A stretch of 64,000 nt of DNA. Source: Haloferax namakaokahaiae (GTDB taxonomy: Archaea > Halobacteriota > Halobacteria > Halobacteriales > Haloferacaceae). Position 1 is the first letter of the stretch. Each line of letters begins with the position of its first letter. Positions 41,911 to 49,345 of this stretch are shown piece after piece. The DNA lies in NCBI RefSeq assembly GCF_042663225.1, contig NZ_JBHTAA010000005.1, positions 992,001 to 1,056,000 of the forward strand, written 5' to 3'. The position numbers were made by a program, and so were the translations under genes. The notes beneath the pieces are model-generated. The model made no database searches and was not told the DNA's origin. It was given only the letters and a program-made list of their open reading frames with translations.

Positions 41911-42711
41911 ATGAAGTACAGCGGATGGCCTGACCCCGGTGAACTCGTCGTCGGTAAGGTTGACGAAATCGCAGACTTCGGAGTCTTCGTAGACCTCGAA
42001 GAGTACGAAGACAAGCGCGGACTGTGCCACATCAGCGAAGTCGCCAGTGGCTGGATCAAGAACGTCCGCGACCACGTCCGCGAAGGACAGACAGTCGTTG
42101 CTAAAGTCCTCGAAGTGAACGAGAGTTCACAACAGATCGACCTCTCGATCAAGGACGTCAACGAGCACCAGCGGAAAGAGAAGATCCAGGAGTGGAAGAA
42201 CGAGCAGAAAGCGGACAAGTGGATGGCGCTCGCCTTCGGAGAAGACATCTCCGACGAGGAGTACGGAGCCGTCGCAAACGCGCTGCTCGCCGAATTCGAG
42301 TCGCTCTACGATGGCTTCGAACAAGCCGCAATTCACGGCGCAGAAGCCCTCGCAGACGTTGACCTCGACGACGACGAAATCGAGACAATCGTCGAAACCG
42401 CTCGACAGAACGTCTCCGTTCCGTACGTCAACGTCACCGGCTACGTCGATTTGCGCTCGCCCGCAGGCGACGGCGTTGACGACGTGAAGGCGGCGCTGAA
42501 AGCCGCCGAAGGCGACGGTGAAGTCAGCGACGAAATCGAACTCGCGGTCACCTACGTCGGCGCGCCCGAATACCGCATCAAGGTGAAGGCCCCCGACTAC
42601 AAGACCGCCGAGTCGGCGCTCGAAGCGAGCGTCGCACGCGCCCGCGAGTCCATCGAGGCGGCGGGCGGCACCGCGGAGTACCACCGCGAACGCAGCGGCG
42701 ACGAAGAGTAA
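41911..42711 (+). CDS. aif2a: Translation initiation factor aIF2 subunit alpha
   Basis: 266 residues: an N-terminal S1/OB domain (GELVVGKVDEIADFGVFVDLEEY, HISEVASGWIKNVRDHV), a central helical domain and a C-terminal alpha/beta domain (VTYVGAPEYRIKVKAPDYKTAESAL). The factor, with beta and gamma subunits, brings initiator tRNA to the small ribosomal subunit; the initiator tRNA gene is 5 kb away by chance. The stop overlaps the nop10 ATG by one base. Confidence 0.95.
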   Translation: MKYSGWPDPGELVVGKVDEIADFGVFVDLEEYEDKRGLCHISEVASGWIKNVRDHVREGQTVVAKVLEVNESSQQIDLSIKDVNEHQRKEKIQEWKNEQKADKWMALAFGEDISDEEYGAVANALLAEFESLYDGFEQAAIHGAEALADVDLDDDEIETIVETARQNVSVPYVNVTGYVDLRSPAGDGVDDVKAALKAAEGDGEVSDEIELAVTYVGAPEYRIKVKAPDYKTAESALEASVARARESIEAAGGTAEYHRERSGDEE

Positions 42712-42890
42712 TGAAATCGGACATCCGGGTGTGTGGTGCGTGGCGCGACCACCACGACCGCCCGGTGTACACCCTTTCCTCTACCTGTCCGGAGTGCGGT
42801 GCAGACACCGAGAACAGCGCACCCGCCCCGTTCAATCCCGAAGACCCCTACGGCGACTACCGCCGCGCACGGAAACGTCGCGTCGAATAA
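42711..42890 (+). CDS. nop10: Ribosome biogenesis protein Nop10
   Basis: 59 residues: MKSDIRVCGAWRDHHDRPVYTLSSTCPECGAD followed by APAPFNPEDPYGDYRRARKRR. The CxxC zinc site and the basic tail are those of Nop10, the small H/ACA pseudouridylation subunit that binds Cbf5. Its place after aIF2-alpha is the classic archaeal arrangement. Short but well supported. Confidence 0.95.
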   Translation: MKSDIRVCGAWRDHHDRPVYTLSSTCPECGADTENSAPAPFNPEDPYGDYRRARKRRVE

Positions 42891-42940
42891 TCGACGGGGC
42901 GACCGACGCCCTCTTTACCGGGGCGTTCGGTCGTACGTGC

Positions 42941-43702
42941 ATGGACGACATCGAAATCGAGGCTGTCGAAGAGACGACGCTCTCGGACCCCGTGCTCATC
43001 GAGGGGCTTCCGGGCGTCGGCAACGTCGGCAAACTCGCCGTCGAACACCTCTTGGAGGAGTTCGAGGACGCGACGCTGGTCAAACGCGTCTACGCCGATT
43101 GCTTCCCGCCGCAGGTCACCATCGAAGACGGCACGGCCGAGTTGACCCACGTCGAACTCCACGCCGTCGAGACGCCGGGCGAGGGACCCGACCTGCTCCT
43201 TCTCACCGGTGACCACCAGGCCCAGTCGAACGAGGGCCACTACCACCTCACCGACGTCTTTCTCGATATCGCCGAGGAGTTCGGCGTCGAACGCCTCTTC
43301 GCGCTCGGTGGTGTGCCGACCGGCGAACTCGTGGACGAACCCGCGGTCCTCGGTGCGGTCGCCAACGAGTCGCAGGTCGAAACGCTCGAAGACGCGGGCG
43401 TGGAGTTCCGCGACGACGAACCCGCGGGCGGCATCGTCGGCGTCTCCGGCCTCCTGCTCGGTATGGGAAGCCGTCGCGGTCTCGACGCGGCGTGTCTGAT
43501 GGGCGAGACGAGCGGCTACCTCGTGGACCCCCACAGCGCACAGGTCGTCATCGAAGTGCTACAGGAGTTGCTCTCGTTCGAAGTCGGCTTCGAGGCGCTC
43601 GAAGAGCGCGCCGACGAGATGAAAGAGGTCGCACAGAAGATTCAGGAGATGCAGCAGCAACAGAGCCTGCCGAGCGACGACGACCTGCGCTACATCGGGT
43701 AG
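42941..43702 (+). CDS. PAC2 family proteasome assembly chaperone homologue
   Basis: 253 residues. The PAC2 pattern is clear: DPVLIEGLPGVGNVGKLAVEHL, then DLLLLTGDHQAQSNEGHYHL, LFALGGVPTGELVDEP and GGIVGVSGLLLGMGSRRGL. A Gln-rich helix closes the protein (KIQEMQQQQSL). Archaeal members may help proteasome assembly. TATA-like CTTTA lies 26 bases before ATG 42941, so it has its own promoter rather than belonging to the nop10 operon. Confidence 0.87.
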   Translation: MDDIEIEAVEETTLSDPVLIEGLPGVGNVGKLAVEHLLEEFEDATLVKRVYADCFPPQVTIEDGTAELTHVELHAVETPGEGPDLLLLTGDHQAQSNEGHYHLTDVFLDIAEEFGVERLFALGGVPTGELVDEPAVLGAVANESQVETLEDAGVEFRDDEPAGGIVGVSGLLLGMGSRRGLDAACLMGETSGYLVDPHSAQVVIEVLQELLSFEVGFEALEERADEMKEVAQKIQEMQQQQSLPSDDDLRYIG

Positions 43703-43720
43703 ACGGTCCGAGAGTCGAGG

Positions 43721-44620
43721 TTACGCCTCGATGATGTCGTCGTCACCGTATTCTGGTATCGAAATCTGCCCGTCGAGCGACTGCACCGCCGTGCCGCCGA
43801 CGCGAACGCGCTCTGCGACGCGAACCGAGACGGCACTCGGGCGGTCGATGAAGTGGCCCTGTTCGAACCGGAGTTCGTCCGGGAGTTCGTCGAACGCGCC
43901 GACGTGTCGGAGATACGCCCCGCACGCGCCGCTCGCAGTGCCAGTCGCGGGGTCTTCGGGGATACCGATACCGGGGCAGAAACAGCGTGCGTGGAGCGTC
44001 GATTCGGCGTCGATGGCGTCGAAGGTAAAGGCGTAGACGCCCGCGGCGTCGAACTCGTCGGCGAGTGCCGCGAGGGCCTGCTGGTCGGGCGACGCACCTG
44101 AGAGGTGTTCGAGGAAGTTGACGGGAACGACGACGAACGGCAGGCCGGTGGAGGCGCAGGCGATGGGCAGGTCGGCACCCACGTCTCGGAGCGCGGCGGG
44201 GTCGATGCCGAGCGCGTCGGCGACGCGGTCGTATTCGATATCGAGTTCGGTGACCGTCGGGGCGTCCTGCGTCATCCACACTCGGCCGGAGGGTTCGACG
44301 GCGATGTCGAGCGTGCCGACGTTCGTTTCGAGCGAGTAGTCACCGGCCGTGAGCGCGCCTTCGGCGTAGCGGTGGGCGAACGCGGCGATGGTCGCGTGGC
44401 CGCAGAGGTCGATTTCCTGTGTGGGCGTGAAGTAACGAATGCGAAGGTCGGCACTCGGCGACGAGCAGACGAACGCGGTCTCGCTGGCACCGAGTTCGGC
44501 GGCGACGGCGCGCATCTGGGCTTCGTCGAGACCGTCCGCGTCGGGGACGACACCCGCGGCGTTGCCTGTGAGCGATTCTGTCGTGAACGCATCGACGAGG
44601 AGCGCGCGTCGGCTATCCAT
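43721..44620 (-). CDS. PhzF family isomerase-like protein
   Basis: 299 residues with the two-domain diaminopimelate-epimerase fold of PhzF: VDAFTTESLTGNAAGVV, the catalytic glutamate in LGASETAFV, YFTPTQEIDLCGHATIAAF and later CPGIGIPEDPATGTASGACGAYL. The reaction is a proton-transfer isomerisation; the substrate in archaea is not known. Single gene, converging on the PAC2 gene. Confidence 0.9.
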   Translation of the reverse strand: MDSRRALLVDAFTTESLTGNAAGVVPDADGLDEAQMRAVAAELGASETAFVCSSPSADLRIRYFTPTQEIDLCGHATIAAFAHRYAEGALTAGDYSLETNVGTLDIAVEPSGRVWMTQDAPTVTELDIEYDRVADALGIDPAALRDVGADLPIACASTGLPFVVVPVNFLEHLSGASPDQQALAALADEFDAAGVYAFTFDAIDAESTLHARCFCPGIGIPEDPATGTASGACGAYLRHVGAFDELPDELRFEQGHFIDRPSAVSVRVAERVRVGGTAVQSLDGQISIPEYGDDDIIEA

Positions 44621-44719
44621 GCACTGCGCTCTCTGTGGCGACCTATCAAACCTGTTGGTCGCGGGTCAGGGAATGTGAGAGGATGAGTAGGTATGAGCGG
44701 GGATTGTAACGACAGTCAC

Positions 44720-44890
44720 TCACGCCCGGGTCCAGCGGACTCCGGACGGCGCGTGACGTGCACCATCACCGTGCATCATCTCGCGCATGTTCATACAGGC
44801 TGGGCAACCGATGACTTCGTTCGCTTCGTTGCCGAACACTCGAACGAAGTCACGGGACACGAATTCTCCGCAGTTTCCACACGTATGCAT
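44720..44890 (-). CDS. Small DUF7563-like zinc-ribbon protein
   Basis: 56 residues beginning MHTCGNCGEFVSRDFVRVFG with cysteines at 4, 7, 29 and 32 (CGNCG ... CPACMNM), a compact zinc ribbon. Haloarchaea have families of such small zinc proteins, this one resembling DUF7563. It lies alone in the gap between the PhzF and phosphoribosyltransferase genes. The motif spacing and clean frame make it a real gene; function unknown. Confidence 0.78.
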   Translation of the reverse strand: MHTCGNCGEFVSRDFVRVFGNEANEVIGCPACMNMREMMHGDGARHAPSGVRWTRA

Positions 44891-45023
44891 TGTTGTTCAC
44901 CAGCACCCTCCGCTACTCACCCATCAGACATAACTATGCCCTTTGTTAACATGCGTTATGCAGTTCCTGAAACTCCCGTTTTCGTCATTAAGAGACCATT
45001 AACGGCGACAGTCACGTGGTGTG

Positions 45024-45064
45024 GGTACGAAACGCGTACCGGAAGCGAGTCGTACAGATTAAAG
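45024..45064 (+). promoter_or_regulatory. Promoter with inverted repeat before the phosphoribosyltransferase gene
   Basis: A perfect inverted repeat GGTACG-aaacg-CGTACC lies at 45024-45040, about 17 bases upstream of a TATA-like GATTAAAG (45057-45064), which is about 40 bases before the ATG at 45102. The arrangement suggests a regulated promoter with a short leader. Confidence 0.4.
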
Positions 45065-45101
45065 GGACTCAGGTACGGAATACGGACGGTGAACGGAAGA
45101 T

Positions 45102-45812
45102 ATGGGCGACCTCCCCGACGAGTTTAAGTGCACCATCACGAACTGGGAGTACATTTACGGACTCTGCCGCGACGTCTCGAACGACGTCAAAGAGTCTGAA
45201 TTCGAACCCGACGTCATCGTCGCGCTCGCGCGCGGCGGATGGTTCGCGGGTCGATGTATCTGCGATTTCCTCGGACTCGACGACCTGACGAGTCTGAAGA
45301 TGGAGCACTACGTCGGTACGGCCCAGAAATCGAACGAACCGGAAGTACGCTACCCGATGCCGGAAGGGAGCGTCAAAGGCAAAGACGTACTCATCATCGA
45401 CGACATCGCCGACACCGGCGGCTCTATCAAGCACGCCTACGAGTACGTGACCGAACGCGACGCGGGCGAGGTTCGCACGGCGACCCTGCAACTGCTCCAG
45501 ACGAGCGAGTTCGAACCCGACTACGTGGGCGAACGCCTCGAAGAGTGGGCGTGGGTCGTCTACCCGTGGAACTTCATCGAAGACATGATAGACCTCGTCT
45601 CGGGCGTCATGGCGAAAGCCGACGAAGAGACGTTCGAGGAAGAGGACGTTCGGCACTACCTCGCCGAGTTCCACGACGTGGACCGCATCGAGATGGAAAT
45701 CGCACAACCCGACCGACTCCCAGAAGTGCTGGCGGAGATGGAGCGCCGCGACTACGTCGAATCGACCGGCGACGCGTGGCGACTCGTCGAGAACGACGGT
45801 CTCGGCGCGTAA
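45102..45812 (+). CDS. Purine phosphoribosyltransferase with C-terminal winged-helix-like extension
   Basis: 236 residues. The type I PRTase PRPP site is VLIIDDIADTGGSI (about 96-109), preceded by IVALARGGWFAGRCIC and LKMEHYVGT. It should transfer phosphoribose to a purine base in salvage; base specificity is unknown. Residues 180-230 (EEDVRHYLAEFHDVDRIEM ... LAEMERRDYVESTGDAWRLV) look like a small winged helix, so the protein might also sense purines and bind nucleic acid. Confidence 0.83.
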   Translation: MGDLPDEFKCTITNWEYIYGLCRDVSNDVKESEFEPDVIVALARGGWFAGRCICDFLGLDDLTSLKMEHYVGTAQKSNEPEVRYPMPEGSVKGKDVLIIDDIADTGGSIKHAYEYVTERDAGEVRTATLQLLQTSEFEPDYVGERLEEWAWVVYPWNFIEDMIDLVSGVMAKADEETFEEEDVRHYLAEFHDVDRIEMEIAQPDRLPEVLAEMERRDYVESTGDAWRLVENDGLGA

Positions 45813-45896
45813 GTCGGGACATCGGTTTCCACGCCGACTCGACTCCTGTTCGTCCGAAGCGAAACCTTCCTGAGTCACACCGCCGTCGCCCCGAGT

Positions 45897-46868
45897 ATGT
45901 CACTCCTTTCTATCTTCGTGACGGCGCTCCTCCCCATCCTCGCTATCGGTGCCGTCGGCTTCGTCCTCGGACGCGTGAAGGACATCGACCCCGACCCGCT
46001 CAACACGGTCACGGTGTACGTCCTCGCGCCCGCCCTCGTCTTCTATAGCCTCGCCACGACCACCCTCGACGGCTCGACGCTCGTCTCGCTCACCGGGAGC
46101 GTCGTCGTCTATCACGTCGCCATGATTCTCGTCGCGGGCGCGGTCGCTCGCGTCGTCGGCGTCTCCGAACCCCTCCTCGGTGCGCTCGTCCTCGTCGCCG
46201 CTTTCCCGAACTCCGGCAACTACGGCATACCCGTCTCGTCGTTCGCCTTCGGCGACGGCGGGCGCTCGACGGCGGTCATCTTTCTCGCCGTCCAGAGCAT
46301 CGTCATCTACACGCTCGGCGTCTACATTGCGAGTCGTGGAAACACGAGAGCCGACGGCGGCCGCGCGACGTGGCGCGCGAGCCTCGAAAACGTCCTCCGA
46401 ATCCCGCTCGTCTACGCCGTCGTCGCCGCCTTGCTCGCTCGGTATCTCGGTCTCGTTCCGCCGACCGACCTCGCGGCCATGCAGACGCTCAAACTCGTCG
46501 GCGACTCCTCGATTCCAATCATGCTCCTCATTCTGGGGATTCAACTCGCACGCGCCGACTTGGGTTCGACCCTGTCACGAGTCGGACTCGTCGCCGGGCT
46601 GAAGATGGTCGTCGCTCCCGCCGTCGCGGTCGGAATCGCACTGGTCGTCGGCTTCGGCGACCCCGTGGTCGCCCGGACGTTCGTCCTCGAAGCGGCCATG
46701 CCCGCCGCCGTCACACCCCTCATCCTCGTCGCCGAGTTCGGAGACAGCGAGATGGGTGGCGTTCCGCTCGCGCAGTTCGTCTCCGCGGCGGTGTTCGTGA
46801 CGACGCTCATCAGCATCCCGACGCTCTCGGTGCTCATCTTCCTCCTCGAATCCGGGATGGTCGTATAG
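45897..46868 (+). CDS. AEC family transporter (auxin efflux carrier-like)
   Basis: 323 residues with about ten membrane helices. Family marks are LPILAIGAVGFVLGR, the Asn-containing VAAFPNSGNYGIPVSSFAFG, and LLILGIQLARADLG. AEC proteins are secondary carriers for organic anions; no substrate is suggested by context. The C-terminal half ends with AVTPLILVAEFGDSEMGG, standard for the family. Confidence 0.87.
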   Translation: MSLLSIFVTALLPILAIGAVGFVLGRVKDIDPDPLNTVTVYVLAPALVFYSLATTTLDGSTLVSLTGSVVVYHVAMILVAGAVARVVGVSEPLLGALVLVAAFPNSGNYGIPVSSFAFGDGGRSTAVIFLAVQSIVIYTLGVYIASRGNTRADGGRATWRASLENVLRIPLVYAVVAALLARYLGLVPPTDLAAMQTLKLVGDSSIPIMLLILGIQLARADLGSTLSRVGLVAGLKMVVAPAVAVGIALVVGFGDPVVARTFVLEAAMPAAVTPLILVAEFGDSEMGGVPLAQFVSAAVFVTTLISIPTLSVLIFLLESGMVV

Positions 46869-46913
46869 CGGGCGATTCGCCACGATTTTGTGCGCCCTCG
46901 CCCTCGTTCGGGT

Positions 46914-47774
46914 ATGAAGATTGGATTTATCGGTGGTAGCGGAATCTACGAGGCACTGCCCCTCGAAAACACCCGTGAGGAACCCGTCGAGACACCGTTC
47001 GGCGAGCCATCGACCACGCCCATCGTCGGTGAGTTCGGCGATACCGGCCGCGAAGTCGTCTTCCTCCCGCGACACGGTCCCGACCACCAACACTCGCCCA
47101 CGACGCTCCCCTACCGCGCGAACATCTTCGCGCTCAAGCAACTCGGCGTCACCCACATCCTCGCCAGCAACGCCGTCGGGAGCCTCAAAGAGGACCTGCC
47201 GCCGCAGACGCTCGTCGTCCCCGACCAGATTTACGACCGCACCAAACACCGCCCGCTGACGTTCTTCGACGAAGGTATCGTCGTCCACCAACCCTTTGCG
47301 ATGCCCTACGACGAGGAACTCGTCTCCATCCTCGCAGAAGCCGCTGAAGAAGCGACCGACGCGAAAGTCCAGGAGGGCGGCACCTACGTCTGTATCGAAG
47401 GTCCCTCCTACTCCACGAAAGCCGAGTCCGAGCACTACCGCGCACAGGGCTGGGACATCATCGGTATGACCACGATTCCGGAGGTGAAACTCGCCCGCGA
47501 GGCAGAAATCGCCTACGCGACCATCACCGGCGTCACCGACTACGACGTGTGGAAAGAATCGAGTGAGGTCACCCTCGACGAAGTCCTGAAGAACGCCGCC
47601 GCCAACGAGGAGGCCATCAAGGAGACGGTCGAAGCCGCGATTCGAAAGATTCCCGACGACCACGAGACGCCGAGTCACTCCGCACTGGAGGGCACCATCA
47701 ACACGCCCGACGACGCCATCCCGCAAGAGACGAAAGAGAAACTCGCGCCGCTCATCGAGAACTACGTCGAGTAA
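46914..47774 (+). CDS. mtnP: S-methyl-5'-thioadenosine phosphorylase
   Basis: 286 residues of the purine nucleoside phosphorylase fold. MKIGFIGGSGIYEALPL, FLPRHGPDHQHSPTTLPYRANIF, ASNAVGSLKEDLPP and EGPSYSTKAESEHYRAQG with MTTIPEVKLAREAEIAYA are all conserved. It splits methylthioadenosine from polyamine or SAM metabolism into adenine and methylthioribose phosphate. ATG 46914 gives the family start; a TATA-like CGATTTTG lies about 28 bases upstream. Confidence 0.93.
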   Translation: MKIGFIGGSGIYEALPLENTREEPVETPFGEPSTTPIVGEFGDTGREVVFLPRHGPDHQHSPTTLPYRANIFALKQLGVTHILASNAVGSLKEDLPPQTLVVPDQIYDRTKHRPLTFFDEGIVVHQPFAMPYDEELVSILAEAAEEATDAKVQEGGTYVCIEGPSYSTKAESEHYRAQGWDIIGMTTIPEVKLAREAEIAYATITGVTDYDVWKESSEVTLDEVLKNAAANEEAIKETVEAAIRKIPDDHETPSHSALEGTINTPDDAIPQETKEKLAPLIENYVE

Positions 47775-47870
47775 TCCCCGTCTCTCGGGATTGTCGGGGC
47801 CCTACTGGCGGCCGAAAACGTACTCCCCGTCGATTAACACTCTTAACCCTGCGTACCAGTTATAGATAGT

Positions 47871-48245
47871 ATGAGTTCTACTGACAGAGTCACCGTCAAA
47901 GACGTCATGTCCACGCCGCTGGAGATGATTTCGAAGGACGCGACAGTGATGGAGGCGGTACAGCAGATGCGCGAGAAGGACATCAACGCACTGGTCGTTC
48001 GGACCTCACCACGAGCGATAATCAGCAGTACGGACGTGCTCGACGCCGTCGCCGACGGACGAGACGTCTCGAAACTGAAAGTGACCGAAGTGATGACGAC
48101 GGACGTCGAGACCGCCACCCCGGACCTCTACATGGAGGAAGTCGCGGCGATGATGACCAACTACGGTATCAAACATCTCCCCGTCGTTGACGACGACTAC
48201 GTCGGCATGATTTCGTCTACCGACGTCACTGCACATCTCTCGTAA
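47871..48245 (+). CDS. CBS domain pair protein
   Basis: 124 residues made of two CBS repeats (VKDVMSTPLEMISKDATVMEAV ... NALVVRTSPRAIISSTDVLDAV and VTEVMTTDVETATPDLYMEEVAAMM ... YGIKHLPVVDDDYVGMISSTDV). Such stand-alone pairs bind adenosine nucleotides and act as small regulators. A TATA box TCTTAACC lies 26 bases upstream of the ATG, so transcription is leaderless. It converges on scpA. Confidence 0.92.
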   Translation: MSSTDRVTVKDVMSTPLEMISKDATVMEAVQQMREKDINALVVRTSPRAIISSTDVLDAVADGRDVSKLKVTEVMTTDVETATPDLYMEEVAAMMTNYGIKHLPVVDDDYVGMISSTDVTAHLS

Positions 48246-48271
48246 CGCCGACCGCAGAAAGTAGACCGTCT

Positions 48272-49345
48272 TCAGTCGTCGGCGACGGCTTCTGCTTCGA
48301 GTTCGCCCGCTCGTTCGTCGGTCTCGTCGCCGGCGACTTCGTCTTCGTCGGCGTCGTCTACGTCATCTTCCTCCGCGAACGCTTCGGGGTCCTGAATCCA
48401 CAGGTCGCCGAATATCTCGTCCTGTTGGAGCGTGACGAAACTCCGGTGGGCGAGAAAGAGGAGGGCGAGATACGTCGTCATCACCGTGTCGGCCACGTCT
48501 CGAATCTCCGCGAACAGGACTTCGTCGCGGCCGTTCTCGTAGTGGGTGTTGAGGACGCTCCCGACTTCTTCGACCACGTCTTCGATGTGTTCGTCGTGCG
48601 CGGTTCCGGTCACGTCGTTCTCGGTGGGTTCGCCCGCACCGCGCATCTCGCCCGCGGCGTGGTAGTCGAGCGTCTGCGTGCCCCGGGAGAACCCGCGTGG
48701 CGAGCGCGACGTATCGTACTCGCGGCGGTCTTTCCACCACGAGCCGCGTTCCGCGTCTCGCAGGTCGCGGACGAGTTCGTCCAACGTCTTCGGCGACCCG
48801 CGGGCGTTCTTGCGCTCCAGCCGGCGGTCCATCTCGTCTTCGAGTTCGGCGATGGGGTCGAATCCGGGCGCGTCGTCGCCGGGGGGGCCCTCCTCTGGCC
48901 CGCCCTGCATGGCGAGTTCCCACGGTTCGAGTTCGTCTTCCTCGGGTTCGTCCGGTGCGAGCAACTCGTCGGACTTCATCCGCAGGAGGACGCTCGCATA
49001 AAAGAGGGCGCGACCGGTCGTCCGCAGGTCCATCGAGTCGAGGCGCGTCAGGAACGCGTCGGTCACGTCCACGATGTCGATGTCCCACGGGTCGATACGG
49101 CCCTCCTTGGCGAGTTGGACGAGGAGTTCGACCGGTTCGACCTCGTCCTCGTCGGAGTCGGCCGACTCGGGGAGTAACTCGTCCATCTCGGCGTCGAGGG
49201 CGTCGCCGTCGTCGGTGTCGGCATCGGCGACCTGTTCGTCCCCCGCAGTCTGTTCGTCATCCCCGTCGCGGTCGAAACTGAACACGTCGTCCGCAGACGT
49301 GTCGCGCTCGCTCGTGAGGTTGAGTTCGGGGATGTCGTCAGTCAT
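48272..49345 (-). CDS. scpA: Segregation and condensation protein A (kleisin)
   Basis: 357 residues. After an acidic leader of about 70 residues the kleisin N-terminal motif EPVELLVQLAKEGRIDPWDIDIVDVTDAFLTRL appears, followed by ALFYASVLLRMKSDELL. The middle is disordered and acidic, and the C-terminal winged-helix region covers TTYLALLFLAHRSFVTLQQDEIFGDLWI. It bridges the heads of the SMC dimer. The start overlaps the smc stop by 8 bases. No scpB gene is seen nearby. Confidence 0.92.
   Translation of the reverse strand: MTDDIPELNLTSERDTSADDVFSFDRDGDDEQTAGDEQVADADTDDGDALDAEMDELLPESADSDEDEVEPVELLVQLAKEGRIDPWDIDIVDVTDAFLTRLDSMDLRTTGRALFYASVLLRMKSDELLAPDEPEEDELEPWELAMQGGPEEGPPGDDAPGFDPIAELEDEMDRRLERKNARGSPKTLDELVRDLRDAERGSWWKDRREYDTSRSPRGFSRGTQTLDYHAAGEMRGAGEPTENDVTGTAHDEHIEDVVEEVGSVLNTHYENGRDEVLFAEIRDVADTVMTTYLALLFLAHRSFVTLQQDEIFGDLWIQDPEAFAEEDDVDDADEDEVAGDETDERAGELEAEAVADD

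Noticed and set aside
44693..45127. 144-codon plus-strand frame between PhzF and the phosphoribosyltransferase
   Set aside because: Covers the promoter region and the antisense of the small zinc-ribbon gene; no motif and runs into the next gene.
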